A stretch of 64,000 nt of DNA from Aureimonas sp. AU20 (GCF_001442755.1 NZ_CP006367.1:1488001-1552000), one strand, 5' to 3'. Shown: positions 53,931 to 62,903, numbered from the stretch's first letter. Translations and numbers: made by a program. The notes: a model not told the origin generated them from the sequence alone.

Positions 53931-54968
53931 CTATTCGGCCGCCACCGCCCGCGCACGCTGCTGGTTGGCCATGCGCACGGCGAGCCGGAAGGCCTCGCGC
54001 GTCGCGCCGATATCGGCGACGCCCTTGCCGGCGATGTCGTAGGCCGTGCCGTGGGCTGGGGTGCAGAGCGGGAAGGGCAGGCCGCCCATCATGGTGACGC
54101 CCTTGTCGAAGCCCATGAGCTTCATCGCGATCTGGCCCTGGTCGTGATACATGGTGAGGACCGCGTGCCAGCCCTCCTTGAGGGCGCGAAGGAACACCGT
54201 GTCGGCCGGGAACGGGCCGTCCACTTCGTAGCCCAGGTCCTTGGCCGCCTGCACGGCCGGCTCGATGATCTCGATCTCCTCGGTGCCGAAGGCGCCGCCG
54301 TCGCCGGCATGCGGGTTCAGGCCGTTGATCGCGATGCGCGGGCGCTCGATACCGGACTGCTTCAGGCAGTCATGCGTCAGCTTCACCTCGGCTAGGATCG
54401 CGTCCACCGAGAGATGCGCCGACACGTCCTTCAAGGGGATGTGCGAGGTGACGCGGGCGTTCCAGACCTTTTCCAGAACGTTGAACTCGCGGACCTTGCC
54501 GCGAAAGCCGGTGACATCCACCACGAAGCGGATTTCGTCGTCATAGCCGGGATAGGCCAGCCGCATCGCCTGCTTGTTGAAGGGGGTGAAGCACACCGCA
54601 TCCGCCTCGCCGCGGTGGGCCATTTCCAGGGCCGAGCGAAAATTGCGCGTGGCGAAAAGGCCCCCTGGCAGCGTCGCCTGACCGCGCTCGACCTCCTCGA
54701 CCGAGAGATGGCCGAGATCCACCAGCACGTGCCGCGCGCCGGGCGCGATCTCCGCCTCGCTAGCCACGACGTCGAGATCCAGCGTCACCCCGGCCTCGAT
54801 GGCGCCGCGCTCCAGGATGCGCCGGTCGCCGAAGGTGACGATGCGCGCGTCGTCCTTCGCCTCCGGCAGCGTCAGGAGCATGGCGGTCAGTTCCGGGCTG
54901 ATGCCGGCGGGATCACCCATCGCAAGCGCGATCACGGGCCGGCTCGAAGGGTTGGTTGCGTTCGCCAT
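53931..54968 (-). CDS. PdxA-family dehydrogenase (sugar-acid type, not vitamin B6)
   Basis: A 345-residue PdxA-fold enzyme: MGDPAGISPELTAML, FTPFNKQAMRLAYPGYDDEI, metal His in RVTSHIPLKDV, GLNPHAGDGGAFGTEE, YHDQGQIAMKLMGFDKGV and TPAHGTAYDIAGKG. It retains the metal and NAD sites. The canonical TAPINK and GIGPE segments are changed, as in PdxA2 paralogues that oxidatively decarboxylate 4-phospho-threonate/erythronate. No DUF1537 kinase, the normal PdxA2 partner, is present. It heads the tct operon and faces a GntR regulator. GGGAGGAGCTATC precedes the ATG. Confidence 0.87.
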   Translation of the reverse strand: MANATNPSSRPVIALAMGDPAGISPELTAMLLTLPEAKDDARIVTFGDRRILERGAIEAGVTLDLDVVASEAEIAPGARHVLVDLGHLSVEEVERGQATLPGGLFATRNFRSALEMAHRGEADAVCFTPFNKQAMRLAYPGYDDEIRFVVDVTGFRGKVREFNVLEKVWNARVTSHIPLKDVSAHLSVDAILAEVKLTHDCLKQSGIERPRIAINGLNPHAGDGGAFGTEEIEIIEPAVQAAKDLGYEVDGPFPADTVFLRALKEGWHAVLTMYHDQGQIAMKLMGFDKGVTMMGGLPFPLCTPAHGTAYDIAGKGVADIGATREAFRLAVRMANQQRARAVAAE

Positions 54969-55032
54969 GATAGCTCCTCCCAGGAAACTCGTCAGCAGGC
55001 ATAACGATCTTGCATTCCGTCATCAAGCCTTT

Positions 55033-55047
55033 TGTATTCTGCATACA
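55033..55047. promoter_or_regulatory. Candidate GntR/FCD operator
   Basis: The dyad TGTAT-TCTGC-ATACA sits in an AT-rich part of the gap between the divergent pdxA-like and GntR genes. TTGTAT/ATACAA half-sites are common for FadR-subfamily regulators. One site could control both directions. Confidence 0.55.
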
Positions 55048-55132
55048 GCATTTTAAATTGACGCCTTCCCGCCCGCGTGATGAATGTCACGCGCGCCGAT
55101 GTCCCATCGGGCGCACAGGGCAGGAGCATTCG

Positions 55133-55834
55133 ATGAGCGAGACGATCGGGACGGCCCGTCCGGCGGACCAAGCTGCGGAGCCTGCGGGAGCCGGGCGCAT
55201 CGCGCGCACCTCGCTGCACGACACGATCGTCAACCGCCTGCGCGATATGATCATCGAAGGCGCGCTGGAACCGGGCACGCGCCTGCACGAAGGTCAGCTC
55301 GGCGAGCAGCTCGGCATCTCGCGCACGCCGCTTCGCGAGGCCATCAAATATCTCGCCAGCGAAGGTCTGGTCGAACTCGTGCCCAGCCGGGGTGCGGTGG
55401 TGCGCCGCTTCGGCCGCAAGGACGTGCAGGACATGATGCTCGTCATCCGCACGCTGGAGGACCTGGCCGGGCGGCTTGCCTGCGCGGCGGCGAGCGACGG
55501 CGCCATCGCGGCGGTGCGGCGCGTCCATGACGAGATGATCGCGCGCTACGAGGCGGGAGACCGGCTGGCCTATTACAAGCTCAACCAGCAGATCCATTCC
55601 ATGATCGTGGATCTCGCCGACAACCAGTCGCTGGCGCAGGTGCATTCCGGCCTGCAGATGCGTTTGAAGCGTGTGCGCTTCATCGGCCACGAGGGGCCTG
55701 AGCGCTGGGCGGCGGCGGTGGCCGAACATGGCGAGATGATCGAGGCCCTGGAGGCGCGAGACGCCGACCGCTTGGCCGAAGTTCTCACACGCCATCTGAC
55801 CAAGGCCTGGGAGCGGGTGCAGGAAATGCTTTGA
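55133..55834 (+). CDS. GntR family regulator, FadR/FCD subfamily
   Basis: A 233-residue protein with a winged HTH (HDTIVNRLRDMIIEGALEPG, then LGISRTPLREAIKYLASEGL) and an all-helical FCD effector domain, whose metal/ligand residues include the Asp/His pattern around LNQQIHSMIVDLADN and the late His in VAEHGEMIEAL. FCD regulators usually sense small carboxylates. CAGGAG precedes the chosen ATG, and an in-frame ATG 41 codons upstream was rejected. It is divergent from the sugar-acid operon, which it probably represses. Confidence 0.92.
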   Translation: MSETIGTARPADQAAEPAGAGRIARTSLHDTIVNRLRDMIIEGALEPGTRLHEGQLGEQLGISRTPLREAIKYLASEGLVELVPSRGAVVRRFGRKDVQDMMLVIRTLEDLAGRLACAAASDGAIAAVRRVHDEMIARYEAGDRLAYYKLNQQIHSMIVDLADNQSLAQVHSGLQMRLKRVRFIGHEGPERWAAAVAEHGEMIEALEARDADRLAEVLTRHLTKAWERVQEML

Positions 55835-56579
55835 ACAGGCGCTGCGGCCGGTTTCGCATGGGTGCGCCGGGGGCCCGCTTGCAGCGCCTAACAAAACCTC
55901 GTTGGGTCGGCTGGTCGGGTCATTCCGCCATGGACTTCGTGGCGAATGCTTGGTCCTGCCGCCAGCATCACTTAAGCTTCGCTCCTTGCACCCGCCGAAA
56001 ACCCTCGCCCATCCGCCGGCCAGAGGTTTCGTTAGGCATTCTTGAAGAGTGTTTGACGACTCGGTCGAGTCGGTCCGTCGGCGCTTCTCCACCGCCCGTC
56101 GTTACCAATCTTCGCCCGAAGGGCGGGTCGTTCTCGTCTATGTGCCTGAGCAGCGCTCGCACTGAACGATCCTCGCCCATGTCCCCGATAGAAATTCGAA
56201 GTGCTTTGGTCGCGCAATCGGTTCTCGAGGCGAATGTCTGCCGCCGACCTTCGCTAGGCGCTTTCCATCTCCGACAAATCCTCTGTTTCTTCCGCGTAGC
56301 GGTTCGTCGGTAGTTCCATGTCGCTGGCGATCTCTATCCCGCCGCATCGCGATCGGCGGTTCCCGACCTCCGCAAAATCGCCAATCGACCCGGCGTCCTT
56401 GGCCTCCCGGCTCTTTTGAAGTTTTCTCGGAAAGCGCAGCCCAGCCTTTTTCCTCCGCCGCCAGCGCTATCCCGTCACTCACGCCGCCGAAATCGCTGGC
56501 CCGTTCTCTCCGAACGCCTTGCCTCCAACCTACAATCCGTCACCTTCTTCAGCAGCGATTGGGGCAGAGGGGAACGCGC
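55835..56579. other. 745-bp gene-free stretch, possibly a decayed gene
   Basis: Open frames exist on both strands (up to about 160 codons) but show no recognisable domain, have poor ribosome sites, and the base composition is lower in GC and less codon-structured than neighbours. It may contain remnants of a degraded gene or a long leader of the kinase gene. An AGAGGGG before 56580 is the only clear signal. Confidence 0.5.
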
Positions 56580-58277
56580 GTGAAGAAGCTGATCAACGAT
56601 CCGAAGGCGATCGTGCCGGAAATGCTGGAAGGGTCGGTGTCTCTCGCGCCGGGTCAGGCCCTGCTGGCCGGCGAGACGGTGGTGTTGCGCCATCCCTTGG
56701 CCGAGCCGAATGCGCGCGGTGTCGCCGTCCTGTCTGGCGGCGGCAGTGGACACGAGCCCGCCCATGCCGGCTATGTCGGCGAGGGCATGCTGACCGGCGC
56801 GATCGCCGGCGACATCTTCACCTCACCCTCCACCGACGCCGTGCTCGCCGGGCTGGAGGCCGCGACGGGCGCGGCTGGCGCGCTGCTCATCGTCAAGAAC
56901 TACACGGGCGACAGGCTGAACTTCGGCCTCGCGGCGGAGATCTTGCGCGGCCGGGGCGGTCGGGTCGAGACGGTCGTTGTGGCCGACGACGTCGCCTTGC
57001 GCGGCACCGTGCCCAAAGAGCGCCGGCGCGGCATCGCTGGCACCGTCCTGATCCACAAGATCGCGGGCGCCGCGGCCGAGCGCGGCGACGATCTCGAAAC
57101 GGTTGCAGCCCTCGCCAATGAAGCCGCCGCCGATCTCGGCTCCATGGGGCTGGCACTGGAATCCTGCACCGTTCCCGCCGCCGGCAAGGCCGGCTTCACG
57201 CTGGGCGAGGACGAGATCGAGCTTGGTCTTGGCATTCACGGCGAGCCGGGTGTGCGCCGTGCACCCCTGCAGCCAGTGCGCGCGCTGGTGGAAACGCTCC
57301 TCGCCGCCATCATCGACGATCTCGGCCTGACCAAGGGCGAGCGCTGCGTGCTGCTGGTCAATGGCCTGGGCGGCACTCCGCCGATGGAACTCGACATCGT
57401 TGCGGGCGAAGCGCTGCGCCAGTTGGCGGCGCGAGGCCTCCAAGTCGAGCGCGCCTGGTGCGGCACGCTTCTGTCGGCGCTCGACATGCGCGGCTGCTCG
57501 CTTTCGCTCCTGCGGGTCGATGACGCGCGTCTGGCGTTGCTCGACGCGCCGACGCGCGCGCCTGCCTGGCCGGGCGGCGGCCACCTCAACCCGACCATCC
57601 ACCTTCCCTCCGCCCCGTCCACGGCGGTGCCCACGGAAGCCTCGGGCCGCGCCGCGCCGCAACCGGGAATGGAGGCGATGCGCCGGGCCATCCTGGCGGC
57701 AGCTGCCGCCATCGAACAGGCCGAAGGCGAACTCACCGATCTCGACGCCCGCGCGGGCGATGGCGATCTCGGCGCCAGCCTGTCGCGCGGCGCGGAAGCC
57801 CTTCGGGCCTTGCCGGACAGCGTCTGGACCAGCCCGGACCGCGCCCTGACAGCCATGGCCGAAGCGCTGCGCCGGGCGATCGCCGGAAGCTCCGGCCCCT
57901 TCTATGCCACGGCATTGATGCGCGCCGCGCGCCATCTACAGACCCATCCCGCCAACCCGCGCGAAGCGGCCCCAGCCTTCGCGGCCGCCGCGCGTGCCAT
58001 CGGCGAGCTCGGCGGCGCTGGCGAGGGCGACCGCACCATGCTGGACGCTCTCCTGCCGGCCGCCCGCGCCCTGAAAGCCGCCACCGAGCGCGGCGAGACG
58101 CCTGCCATCGCATGGGCCGAGGCAGCGAAGGCGGCGGCTTCCGGCGCCGAGGCGACACAGACCATGGCCCCGCGCCTCGGCCGCGCCAGCTATCTCGGCG
58201 CCCGTGCCCTCGGCATACCGGACGGCGGCGCGGTCGCGATCTCGATCTGGCTGAAGGCCATCGCCGGCGCGCTGTAG
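56580..58277 (+). CDS. Dihydroxyacetone/tetrulose kinase, DhaK-DhaL fusion (2)
   Basis: A 565-residue paralogue of the kinase at 51205 with the same layout. DhaK has SGGGSGHEPAHAGYVGEGML and His220 in GLGIHGEPGV; DhaL begins near residue 360 with DLDARAGDGDLGASLSRG. The overall sequence is clearly divergent from the first kinase (for example LINDPKAIVPEMLEGSVSLA versus FDAPERFAASALAGFCDV at the N-terminus), so a different substrate or stereoisomer is plausible. The start is GTG at 56580 after AGAGGGG; the same frame runs seven codons further up. It lies on the same strand as the GntR gene but 745 bp away. Confidence 0.88.
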   Translation: MKKLINDPKAIVPEMLEGSVSLAPGQALLAGETVVLRHPLAEPNARGVAVLSGGGSGHEPAHAGYVGEGMLTGAIAGDIFTSPSTDAVLAGLEAATGAAGALLIVKNYTGDRLNFGLAAEILRGRGGRVETVVVADDVALRGTVPKERRRGIAGTVLIHKIAGAAAERGDDLETVAALANEAAADLGSMGLALESCTVPAAGKAGFTLGEDEIELGLGIHGEPGVRRAPLQPVRALVETLLAAIIDDLGLTKGERCVLLVNGLGGTPPMELDIVAGEALRQLAARGLQVERAWCGTLLSALDMRGCSLSLLRVDDARLALLDAPTRAPAWPGGGHLNPTIHLPSAPSTAVPTEASGRAAPQPGMEAMRRAILAAAAAIEQAEGELTDLDARAGDGDLGASLSRGAEALRALPDSVWTSPDRALTAMAEALRRAIAGSSGPFYATALMRAARHLQTHPANPREAAPAFAAAARAIGELGGAGEGDRTMLDALLPAARALKAATERGETPAIAWAEAAKAAASGAEATQTMAPRLGRASYLGARALGIPDGGAVAISIWLKAIAGAL

Positions 58278-58300
58278 GGGGGGCGCATTCGCAGTCGGAG

Positions 58301-58344
58301 GGTGAGGTAGGGGCGAGTCCTATGGCGCTCGCCCCTACCTCGCC
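58301..58344 (+). terminator. Long hairpin after the second kinase gene
   Basis: A stem of 17 bp (core GAGGTAGGGGCGAG/CTCGCCCCTACCTC) with a 10-base loop, 23 bp after the stop. No U tract follows, so termination efficiency is uncertain. Confidence 0.65.
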
Positions 58345-58732
58345 AATCCGGCTCGATCATTTCCGACTCGCGATCGATAATATCCTGCGTCCCGCCGAGC
58401 AGAGCCCGAAGCGAGTTCTCCGTCTTGCGTCTTACTGCGAGCTGGGATCAGGCGTGACAGTCAGCAACGCGACAGACCGAACCCTCGCGTGCGCCACGCA
58501 GTTTATAATTCGAGAGTCGGTCGGTTTCTCAAACGAGGGGAAGACAAGGTAGTGCCAGCTCGCTCGTCCCTGGAAAGTGTTGCTCGCCGGCTTCGATTCT
58601 AACGCCCGCTTAGCATCCGCTGCTTCAAAGGCGCAGAATGACACTGACCAATGCCGGACTCGCAAAGGTAGCGAGGCAGCAAAAACTTAAGCTTGCAGCG
58701 AAGTTCAATAAGCCTGTTTTCAGGAAGATAAA
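58345..58732. other. Intergenic stretch before tRNA-Phe
   Basis: No gene, repeat or RNA is recognised. Short open frames lack ribosome sites. It holds the downstream processing region of the minus-strand tRNA-Phe. Confidence 0.5.
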
Positions 58733-58808
58733 TGGTGCCCAAGGGCGGAATCGAACCACCGACACTGCGATTTTCAGTCGCATGCTCTACCAACTGAGCT
58801 ACTTGGGC
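58733..58808 (-). tRNA. tRNA-Phe (GAA)
   Basis: A 76-nt cloverleaf on the minus strand: acceptor GCCCAAG/CTTGGGC with encoded CCA, D arm GCTC-AGTTGGTAGA-GC, anticodon stem TGCGA/TCGCA with loop CTGAAAA (anticodon GAA) and T arm GGTGG-TTCGATT-CCGCC. All stems pair well. Confidence 0.96.
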
Positions 58809-58969
58809 AAGCAGTTTCGCTTCGTTCGAAGCATCGCTGCGTTGGTGAGGGCCTTATAGGTGGCGCGAAAAATCCTGTCTAGCCTTTTTGCATGTCGGCG
58901 AGATGAAAAAGATCCGACGATCCGGCTTGCCAACCCGGGAACCATATGGCAAACAGCCGCCATCGAAGC

Positions 58970-59044
58970 GCTGCGGTAGCTCAGTGGTAGAGCACTCCAT
59001 TGGTAATGGAGAGGTCGAGAGTTCAATCCTCTCTCGCAGCACCA
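58970..59044 (+). tRNA. tRNA-Thr (GGT)
   Basis: A 75-nt cloverleaf: acceptor GCTGCGG/TCGCAGC (one G-T), D arm GCTC-AGTGGTAGA-GC, anticodon stem pairing ACTCC with TGGAG side around TTGGTAA (anticodon GGT), T arm GAGAG-TTCAATC-CTCTC, encoded CCA. It is divergent from tRNA-Phe, 161 bp away. Confidence 0.95.
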
Positions 59045-59458
59045 GATATCTCAATCCCTTCAAACGATTATCTATGGGTTTGGTGCTGGCGTTTGCTTGG
59101 TGGTTTACGCTTCGTGCTCGTAGGATGTCGTATGGTCTCCGGGTCGGATTCGTCCCGGTGGCGGTTTTTTGCTGCACTTGCGAAGGCTGATGGCTGAGAC
59201 GATTGTCTGCTTCGCCTGTCTCCGCGGTCTCTGCCGCTAAGACCTCTCTTCCCTCTCGATTCCAGGCTGGCATCGACTGCTTCACCGTCGCATCAGCGTC
59301 GGCGCGCGTTCGCTGTTCTTCGCGGAATTTAGGTCGCGGCCAATAAACACATTTTCGCGGCTAAAAATTCAGCTGGCTCGGAACGTGCTTTCGGTAATCG
59401 TTCGTTGAGCGAATTAAATCAATCCTCCCGCGATAGCTGATGTTCGGGAGGGCAGTGC
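59045..59458. other. Intergenic stretch between tRNA-Thr and the chemoreceptor gene
   Basis: No gene is recognised. AT content rises towards the 3' end (AATAAACACATTTTCGCGG, GAATTAAATC), where the chemoreceptor promoter is expected. The last 35 bases form a hairpin over the ribosome binding site (separate entry). Confidence 0.5.
59424..59452 (+). promoter_or_regulatory. Hairpin sequestering the chemoreceptor Shine-Dalgarno
   Basis: CCTCCCG (59424-59430) is exactly complementary to CGGGAGG (59445-59451), and the latter is the ribosome binding site GGGAGGG, seven bases before the ATG. A 14-base loop separates the arms. Closing the stem would hide the site. Confidence 0.55.
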
Positions 59459-61516
59459 ATGCGCTGGACGATTAAGACCAAGCTGGGCGTATCGTTCTCG
59501 GCTGTCCTTTTGATGATGGCTGGAACCGGCTATGTCGGCATCAATAGCCTCTCGCTCACCAACGCGATGATGACTGGATTTGCCAGTGGCCCCTATGTCC
59601 AGACGGAGCGCGCCGGGGGCATACAGGCTGTTGTCACCGATATTCAACGCGCGACGCTGAGATTGATATTGGCGCCCGACACCGACGCGAAAGCCATGGC
59701 CAAGCAGGATCTCGCCAATGACTGGCAGATGCTGGACGAAGATTTGACGAAGCTTCTGGGCGCGATGTCTCCCGCCGACCAAGCGTCGAATACCGATCTT
59801 CGAGCACTGACCGACAAGGTCCGGGCGGCCGCCAACGAGACCGCCTCGGTCGCCGAATTCGCGGAGCCGACGGCCGGCAACAGGGCGATGAACGAGACCA
59901 AGCCTTTGTCCGACGCATTTCTGGCAAGCTCGGCCGAACTCAAGAAGGCCGTTCTTCAGTCCGACGACAAAGCAGCCCTGGCGGCGCTCAGTCTTCTTTC
60001 GGACATCCAGGTTGAGGTGCTTCGCAGCCGAACCTCGGCGATCGCGGCCGTGGTGCGGACCGACCCGGCCCAGCTTCAGCGCATCAAGAAGGATCTGACG
60101 GCCGTCTACGCGAATGTTGACCAGCTTTTCACAGCGCTGCTGGCAGTGCCGGCGGGTGCCGGGCATCAGGAGCTCGTCGCCAAGACCAAGGCCTCCTGGA
60201 CGGACCTTCGGACTGCGGAGGAGTCGATCGTCGAGTTCGGTCTGAACAACCATTTCGGCCGCGCACTCCAACTCAACAACGAGACGCTGACGCCGCTCGC
60301 CGAAGCGCTTGACGACCGCGCCGACAAGCTGACGGAGCGAAGCGCCGCCGTTGCGACCGCCTATCTCGATGAAGCGCAGGACAACTACCTCGCGACGCGG
60401 AACATCCTCATCGCGTTTCTGGGTGCGGCTCTTGCGATCGGGGCGGGGGCCGCGATCTGGCTTGCGGCCTCGATCGGCCGTGGGCTTCGAAAAGCCGTTC
60501 GTCTCTCCAACGATATCGGCACGGGCGATGTTTCGCAGCAGGTCGAGGTGCGTGGGAGCGACGAGGTCGCCGAACTTCTCGTCTCGATGAATGCGATGAG
60601 CGCCCAGCTTTCCGCCATTGCCACCGATGTCACGGGGTCGGCTGCGCAGGTGGCGAGCGGGTCCACGCAATCGGCCGCGACGGCCGAGGCGCTTTCGTCC
60701 GGCTCGACGGAGCAGGCCGCCGCCTCCGAGCAGGCGTCCGCCGCAGTGGAGCAGATGACGGCGAACGTGCGACAAAACTCCGACAACGCCACGCAGACCG
60801 AGAAGATTGCCGCCCAGGCTTCGCATCATGCCGAGAGAAGCGGAGTGGCCGTCGCGAGCGCCGTCGACGCCATGCGCACCATCGCGGAGAAGATCGCCGT
60901 CGTGCAGGAGATTGCGCGCCAGACCGACCTGCTGGCGCTGAACGCCGCCATCGAGGCGGCCCGCGCCGGTAGCCACGGCAAGGGCTTCGCGGTGGTCGCC
61001 TCTGAGGTTCGAAAGCTCGCCGAACGCTCGCAGTCGGCCGCGCAGGAGATCGGGCAGTTGTCGGCGCAGACGCTGGTCACCTCCGAGGAGGCTGGGCGGA
61101 TGCTCGATGCGCTGGTGCCGGACATCCGGAAGACTGCCGAGCTCGTGTCCGAAATTTCGGCCGCCTGCCGCGAACAGTCGGTCGGTATCGAGCAGATCAA
61201 CCAAGCCATCCAGCAGCTCGATCAGGTGACGCAGAGCAACGCCGGATCGGCCAATGAAATGTCGGCGACGGCCAACCAATTGTCGGCCGAAGCGCGACGT
61301 CTGGAGGAGCGGGCCAGCTTCTTCACGCTGGCGCAGGCTCTCAAGCCTGCGGCCACTGCGGCAGCGAGCGAGACGACCGGCCAAGATCTGCAGGCGAAGG
61401 TTCGGCGGTTGGAGGTGGCCAACAGCGCCCGGCCGACAGGCCGGACGTCGTCGGCCGGTCCTGCGTCCGACGGCTTCGATCTGAATCTGGACGGGTTCGA
61501 GAAGTTGAGCGCCTGA
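59459..61516 (+). CDS. Methyl-accepting chemotaxis protein
   Basis: A 685-residue transmembrane chemoreceptor. Helix TM1 lies at about 8-29, then a roughly 285-residue periplasmic four-helix-bundle-like sensor, TM2 at about 316-338 ([20 protein letters not shown]), HAMP ([20 protein letters not shown]) and the cytoplasmic signalling domain with its tip [20 protein letters not shown] followed by [15 protein letters not shown]. Methylation helices rich in Ala/Glu/Gln flank the tip. No CheR-binding pentapeptide is seen at the C-terminus (LDGFEKLSA). The ligand is unknown and no che genes are adjacent. Confidence 0.95.
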   Translation: MRWTIKTKLGVSFSAVLLMMAGTGYVGINSLSLTNAMMTGFASGPYVQTERAGGIQAVVTDIQRATLRLILAPDTDAKAMAKQDLANDWQMLDEDLTKLLGAMSPADQASNTDLRALTDKVRAAANETASVAEFAEPTAGNRAMNETKPLSDAFLASSAELKKAVLQSDDKAALAALSLLSDIQVEVLRSRTSAIAAVVRTDPAQLQRIKKDLTAVYANVDQLFTALLAVPAGAGHQELVAKTKASWTDLRTAEESIVEFGLNNHFGRALQLNNETLTPLAEALDDRADKLTERSAAVATAYLDEAQDNYLATRNILIAFLGAALAIGAGAAIWLAASIGRGLRKAVRLSNDIGTGDVSQQVEVRGSDEVAELLVSMNAMSAQLSAIATDVTGSAAQVASGSTQSAATAEALSSGSTEQAAASEQASAAVEQMTANVRQNSDNATQTEKIAAQASHHAERSGVAVASAVDAMRTIAEKIAVVQEIARQTDLLALNAAIEAARAGSHGKGFAVVASEVRKLAERSQSAAQEIGQLSAQTLVTSEEAGRMLDALVPDIRKTAELVSEISAACREQSVGIEQINQAIQQLDQVTQSNAGSANEMSATANQLSAEARRLEERASFFTLAQALKPAATAAASETTGQDLQAKVRRLEVANSARPTGRTSSAGPASDGFDLNLDGFEKLSA

Positions 61517-61879
61517 TTATTGCCGCAGGCCGGAGGGCGGCGGAGGTGTCTCGAAGACACCATCGCAGCCTCCGCGAGGAGGGATCAAGCCCTTCCGGCC
61601 TAGACAGAGCTGGCTGCCGGAACGGCGCCATAGGAGATGAAGCACCAAGCTTTGGCGAGGTCCTGCTCTATCTCGGCATGGAAATCATCTGTTCCGACAT
61701 CGTCGATGAGCGGATGGGCAAAGGTCGGAAGGGGAAAAGTCGCTCGGTGAGGGACGGCGGCGGTCGCTTCTGTCTCCAAACCGCCCGTAACCCCAAAACC
61801 CCCTTCGAGCGATGGGCTTGAAGGGGGCCGAATGGGAGCGGGCCCCTGGTGCCTCGCGACAGCCCGCGTCCGGGGTGCG
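61517..61879. other. Intergenic stretch after the chemoreceptor gene
   Basis: It contains a small hairpin GGTGTCT-CGA-AGACACC (61545-61561) soon after the stop, and a larger one at 61799-61827. A 91-codon open frame on plus (61546-61821) has no recognisable product and overlaps both hairpins, so it was not called. Confidence 0.5.
61799..61827 (-). terminator. Terminator for the 54-aa small gene
   Basis: A 12-bp stem CCCCCTTCGAGC/GCTTGAAGGGGG (one G-T), 5-base loop. Read on the minus strand it is followed by TTTTGGGG. It lies 53 bp beyond the stop of the minus-strand small gene. Confidence 0.6.
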
Positions 61880-62044
61880 CTACATCGCGTGGGCGAGCTT
61901 CAGGAACGCCTCTTTTTCATCGCCCTCAGTGGGGTCGGTTTCGACCTCGGAAGACGATGGGCTGCGCATCACCAGCGGGGAACCGACTTCGTCTTCGTCC
62001 CGTGACGTGTCCGCGAATGCGTTCTGCGAGGTGAGAGTGTCCAT
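61880..62044 (-). CDS. Small acidic hypothetical protein, 54 aa
   Basis: A 54-codon gene beginning MDTLTSQNAFADTSRDEDE and ending EAFLKLAHAM. It is Ser/Thr/Asp/Glu-rich with an acidic disordered body and a short amphipathic C-terminal helix. Support comes from a near-ideal ribosome site (AGAAGGAG eight bases before ATG), a stop followed by a terminator-like hairpin, and a divergent gap upstream. I recognise no family; function unknown. Confidence 0.68.
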   Translation of the reverse strand: MDTLTSQNAFADTSRDEDEVGSPLVMRSPSSSEVETDPTEGDEKEAFLKLAHAM

Positions 62045-62310
62045 GGTCTATCTCCTTCTCTCTTCGATAGCATTGCCGTCGTGGTTGTTCGGACTAACAG
62101 GCTCCGTTCGTTGCGGTCGCATGGATCCCGCGACCTGACCGGGAGGGTGACACGATCACGGGATGTTTGGCAATGACGCAATGTGTTGATGAAAGTTGCA
62201 CGCAAGGCGGGCGACCGAATGGAGATCAGCGCATCCTGCAATCGATAGTTATGATGGCACCCCAAGATGGTCCGAGTAGCCAGGCGCGCGAAGCCAGTCG
62301 CGAAGCCCGG

Positions 62311-62859
62311 TCAGGCGTCGTTCTTGGGCTCCAGACGCGCAGCGATCTGATAGCCGGTTTCCAGAAGAGTCGCGTCGATCAGCGCTCGCAGCAGGTCGTA
62401 GTCGAGCGATGCGGCGAGATCGCGCGCTTGCGTGAGATGGTCGACGAGCGATCCCTCGCGGGCTTTCCGGCTCCTGTCGGGGACGGGGCGGAGCGGAGGC
62501 GCGATGTCGGAAAGATAGCCCGAGATATAGGTCAGGCGCCCGTCCGCCGTGCGGAAGCACCGAGCGCGCGAGCGCACCCATCGCGTTCCGTGAAGGATGC
62601 TTCGGAGCCGGTAGTCGACCGTCATGGAGTTCTCGCCCGCCATCGCGGCTGCGATACCGCGCGTAAGGCCGGATCGATCGTCGGGATGTATGGCGGCCTG
62701 GAAGCGCTCGAGGGCGATGCCATGCTGGCCAAGCTCGCGGGGCACGTTGATATATTCGCAGACACGCTCGCAGGCGATCACGAGATTCGTGCTGACTTGC
62801 CAGTTCCAAATGCCGATCAGGTCGAGAAGGCCCGCGCCGTCCTTCGAGTCATCGTTCAT
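62311..62859 (-). CDS. PAS-domain protein, 182 aa
   Basis: A single PAS fold (about residues 10-120): GIWNWQVSTNLVIACERVCE, FQAAIHPDDRSGLTRGIAAA, MTVDYRLRSILHGTRWVRSR and TYISGYLSDIA, the PAS_3 pattern. It ends in a helical tail (VDHLTQARDLAASLDYDLLR) without kinase, GGDEF or HTH domain. It is soluble and likely binds a small ligand or a partner protein as an adaptor. It is divergent from an HTH regulator by 176 bp, which suggests shared control. Confidence 0.85.
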   Translation of the reverse strand: MNDDSKDGAGLLDLIGIWNWQVSTNLVIACERVCEYINVPRELGQHGIALERFQAAIHPDDRSGLTRGIAAAMAGENSMTVDYRLRSILHGTRWVRSRARCFRTADGRLTYISGYLSDIAPPLRPVPDRSRKAREGSLVDHLTQARDLAASLDYDLLRALIDATLLETGYQIAARLEPKNDA

Positions 62860-62903
62860 TGAGACAACCCTTGGGCCTGTTCGGCATAAAATTCTTTTCT
62901 CGG

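Noticed and set aside
53931..54968. Vitamin B6 enzyme PdxA (4-hydroxythreonine-4-phosphate dehydrogenase)
   Set aside because: Signature segments are altered and the gene heads a transporter/kinase catabolic operon under a GntR regulator; the PdxA2-like catabolic type fits better.
58733..59044. Integrated element at the tRNA pair
   Set aside because: tRNA genes are common integration sites, but there is no integrase nearby and no repeated tRNA 3' end was noticed.
61546..61821. 91-codon open frame after the chemoreceptor
   Set aside because: It runs through two hairpins, one a likely terminator for the opposite strand, and has no recognisable domain.
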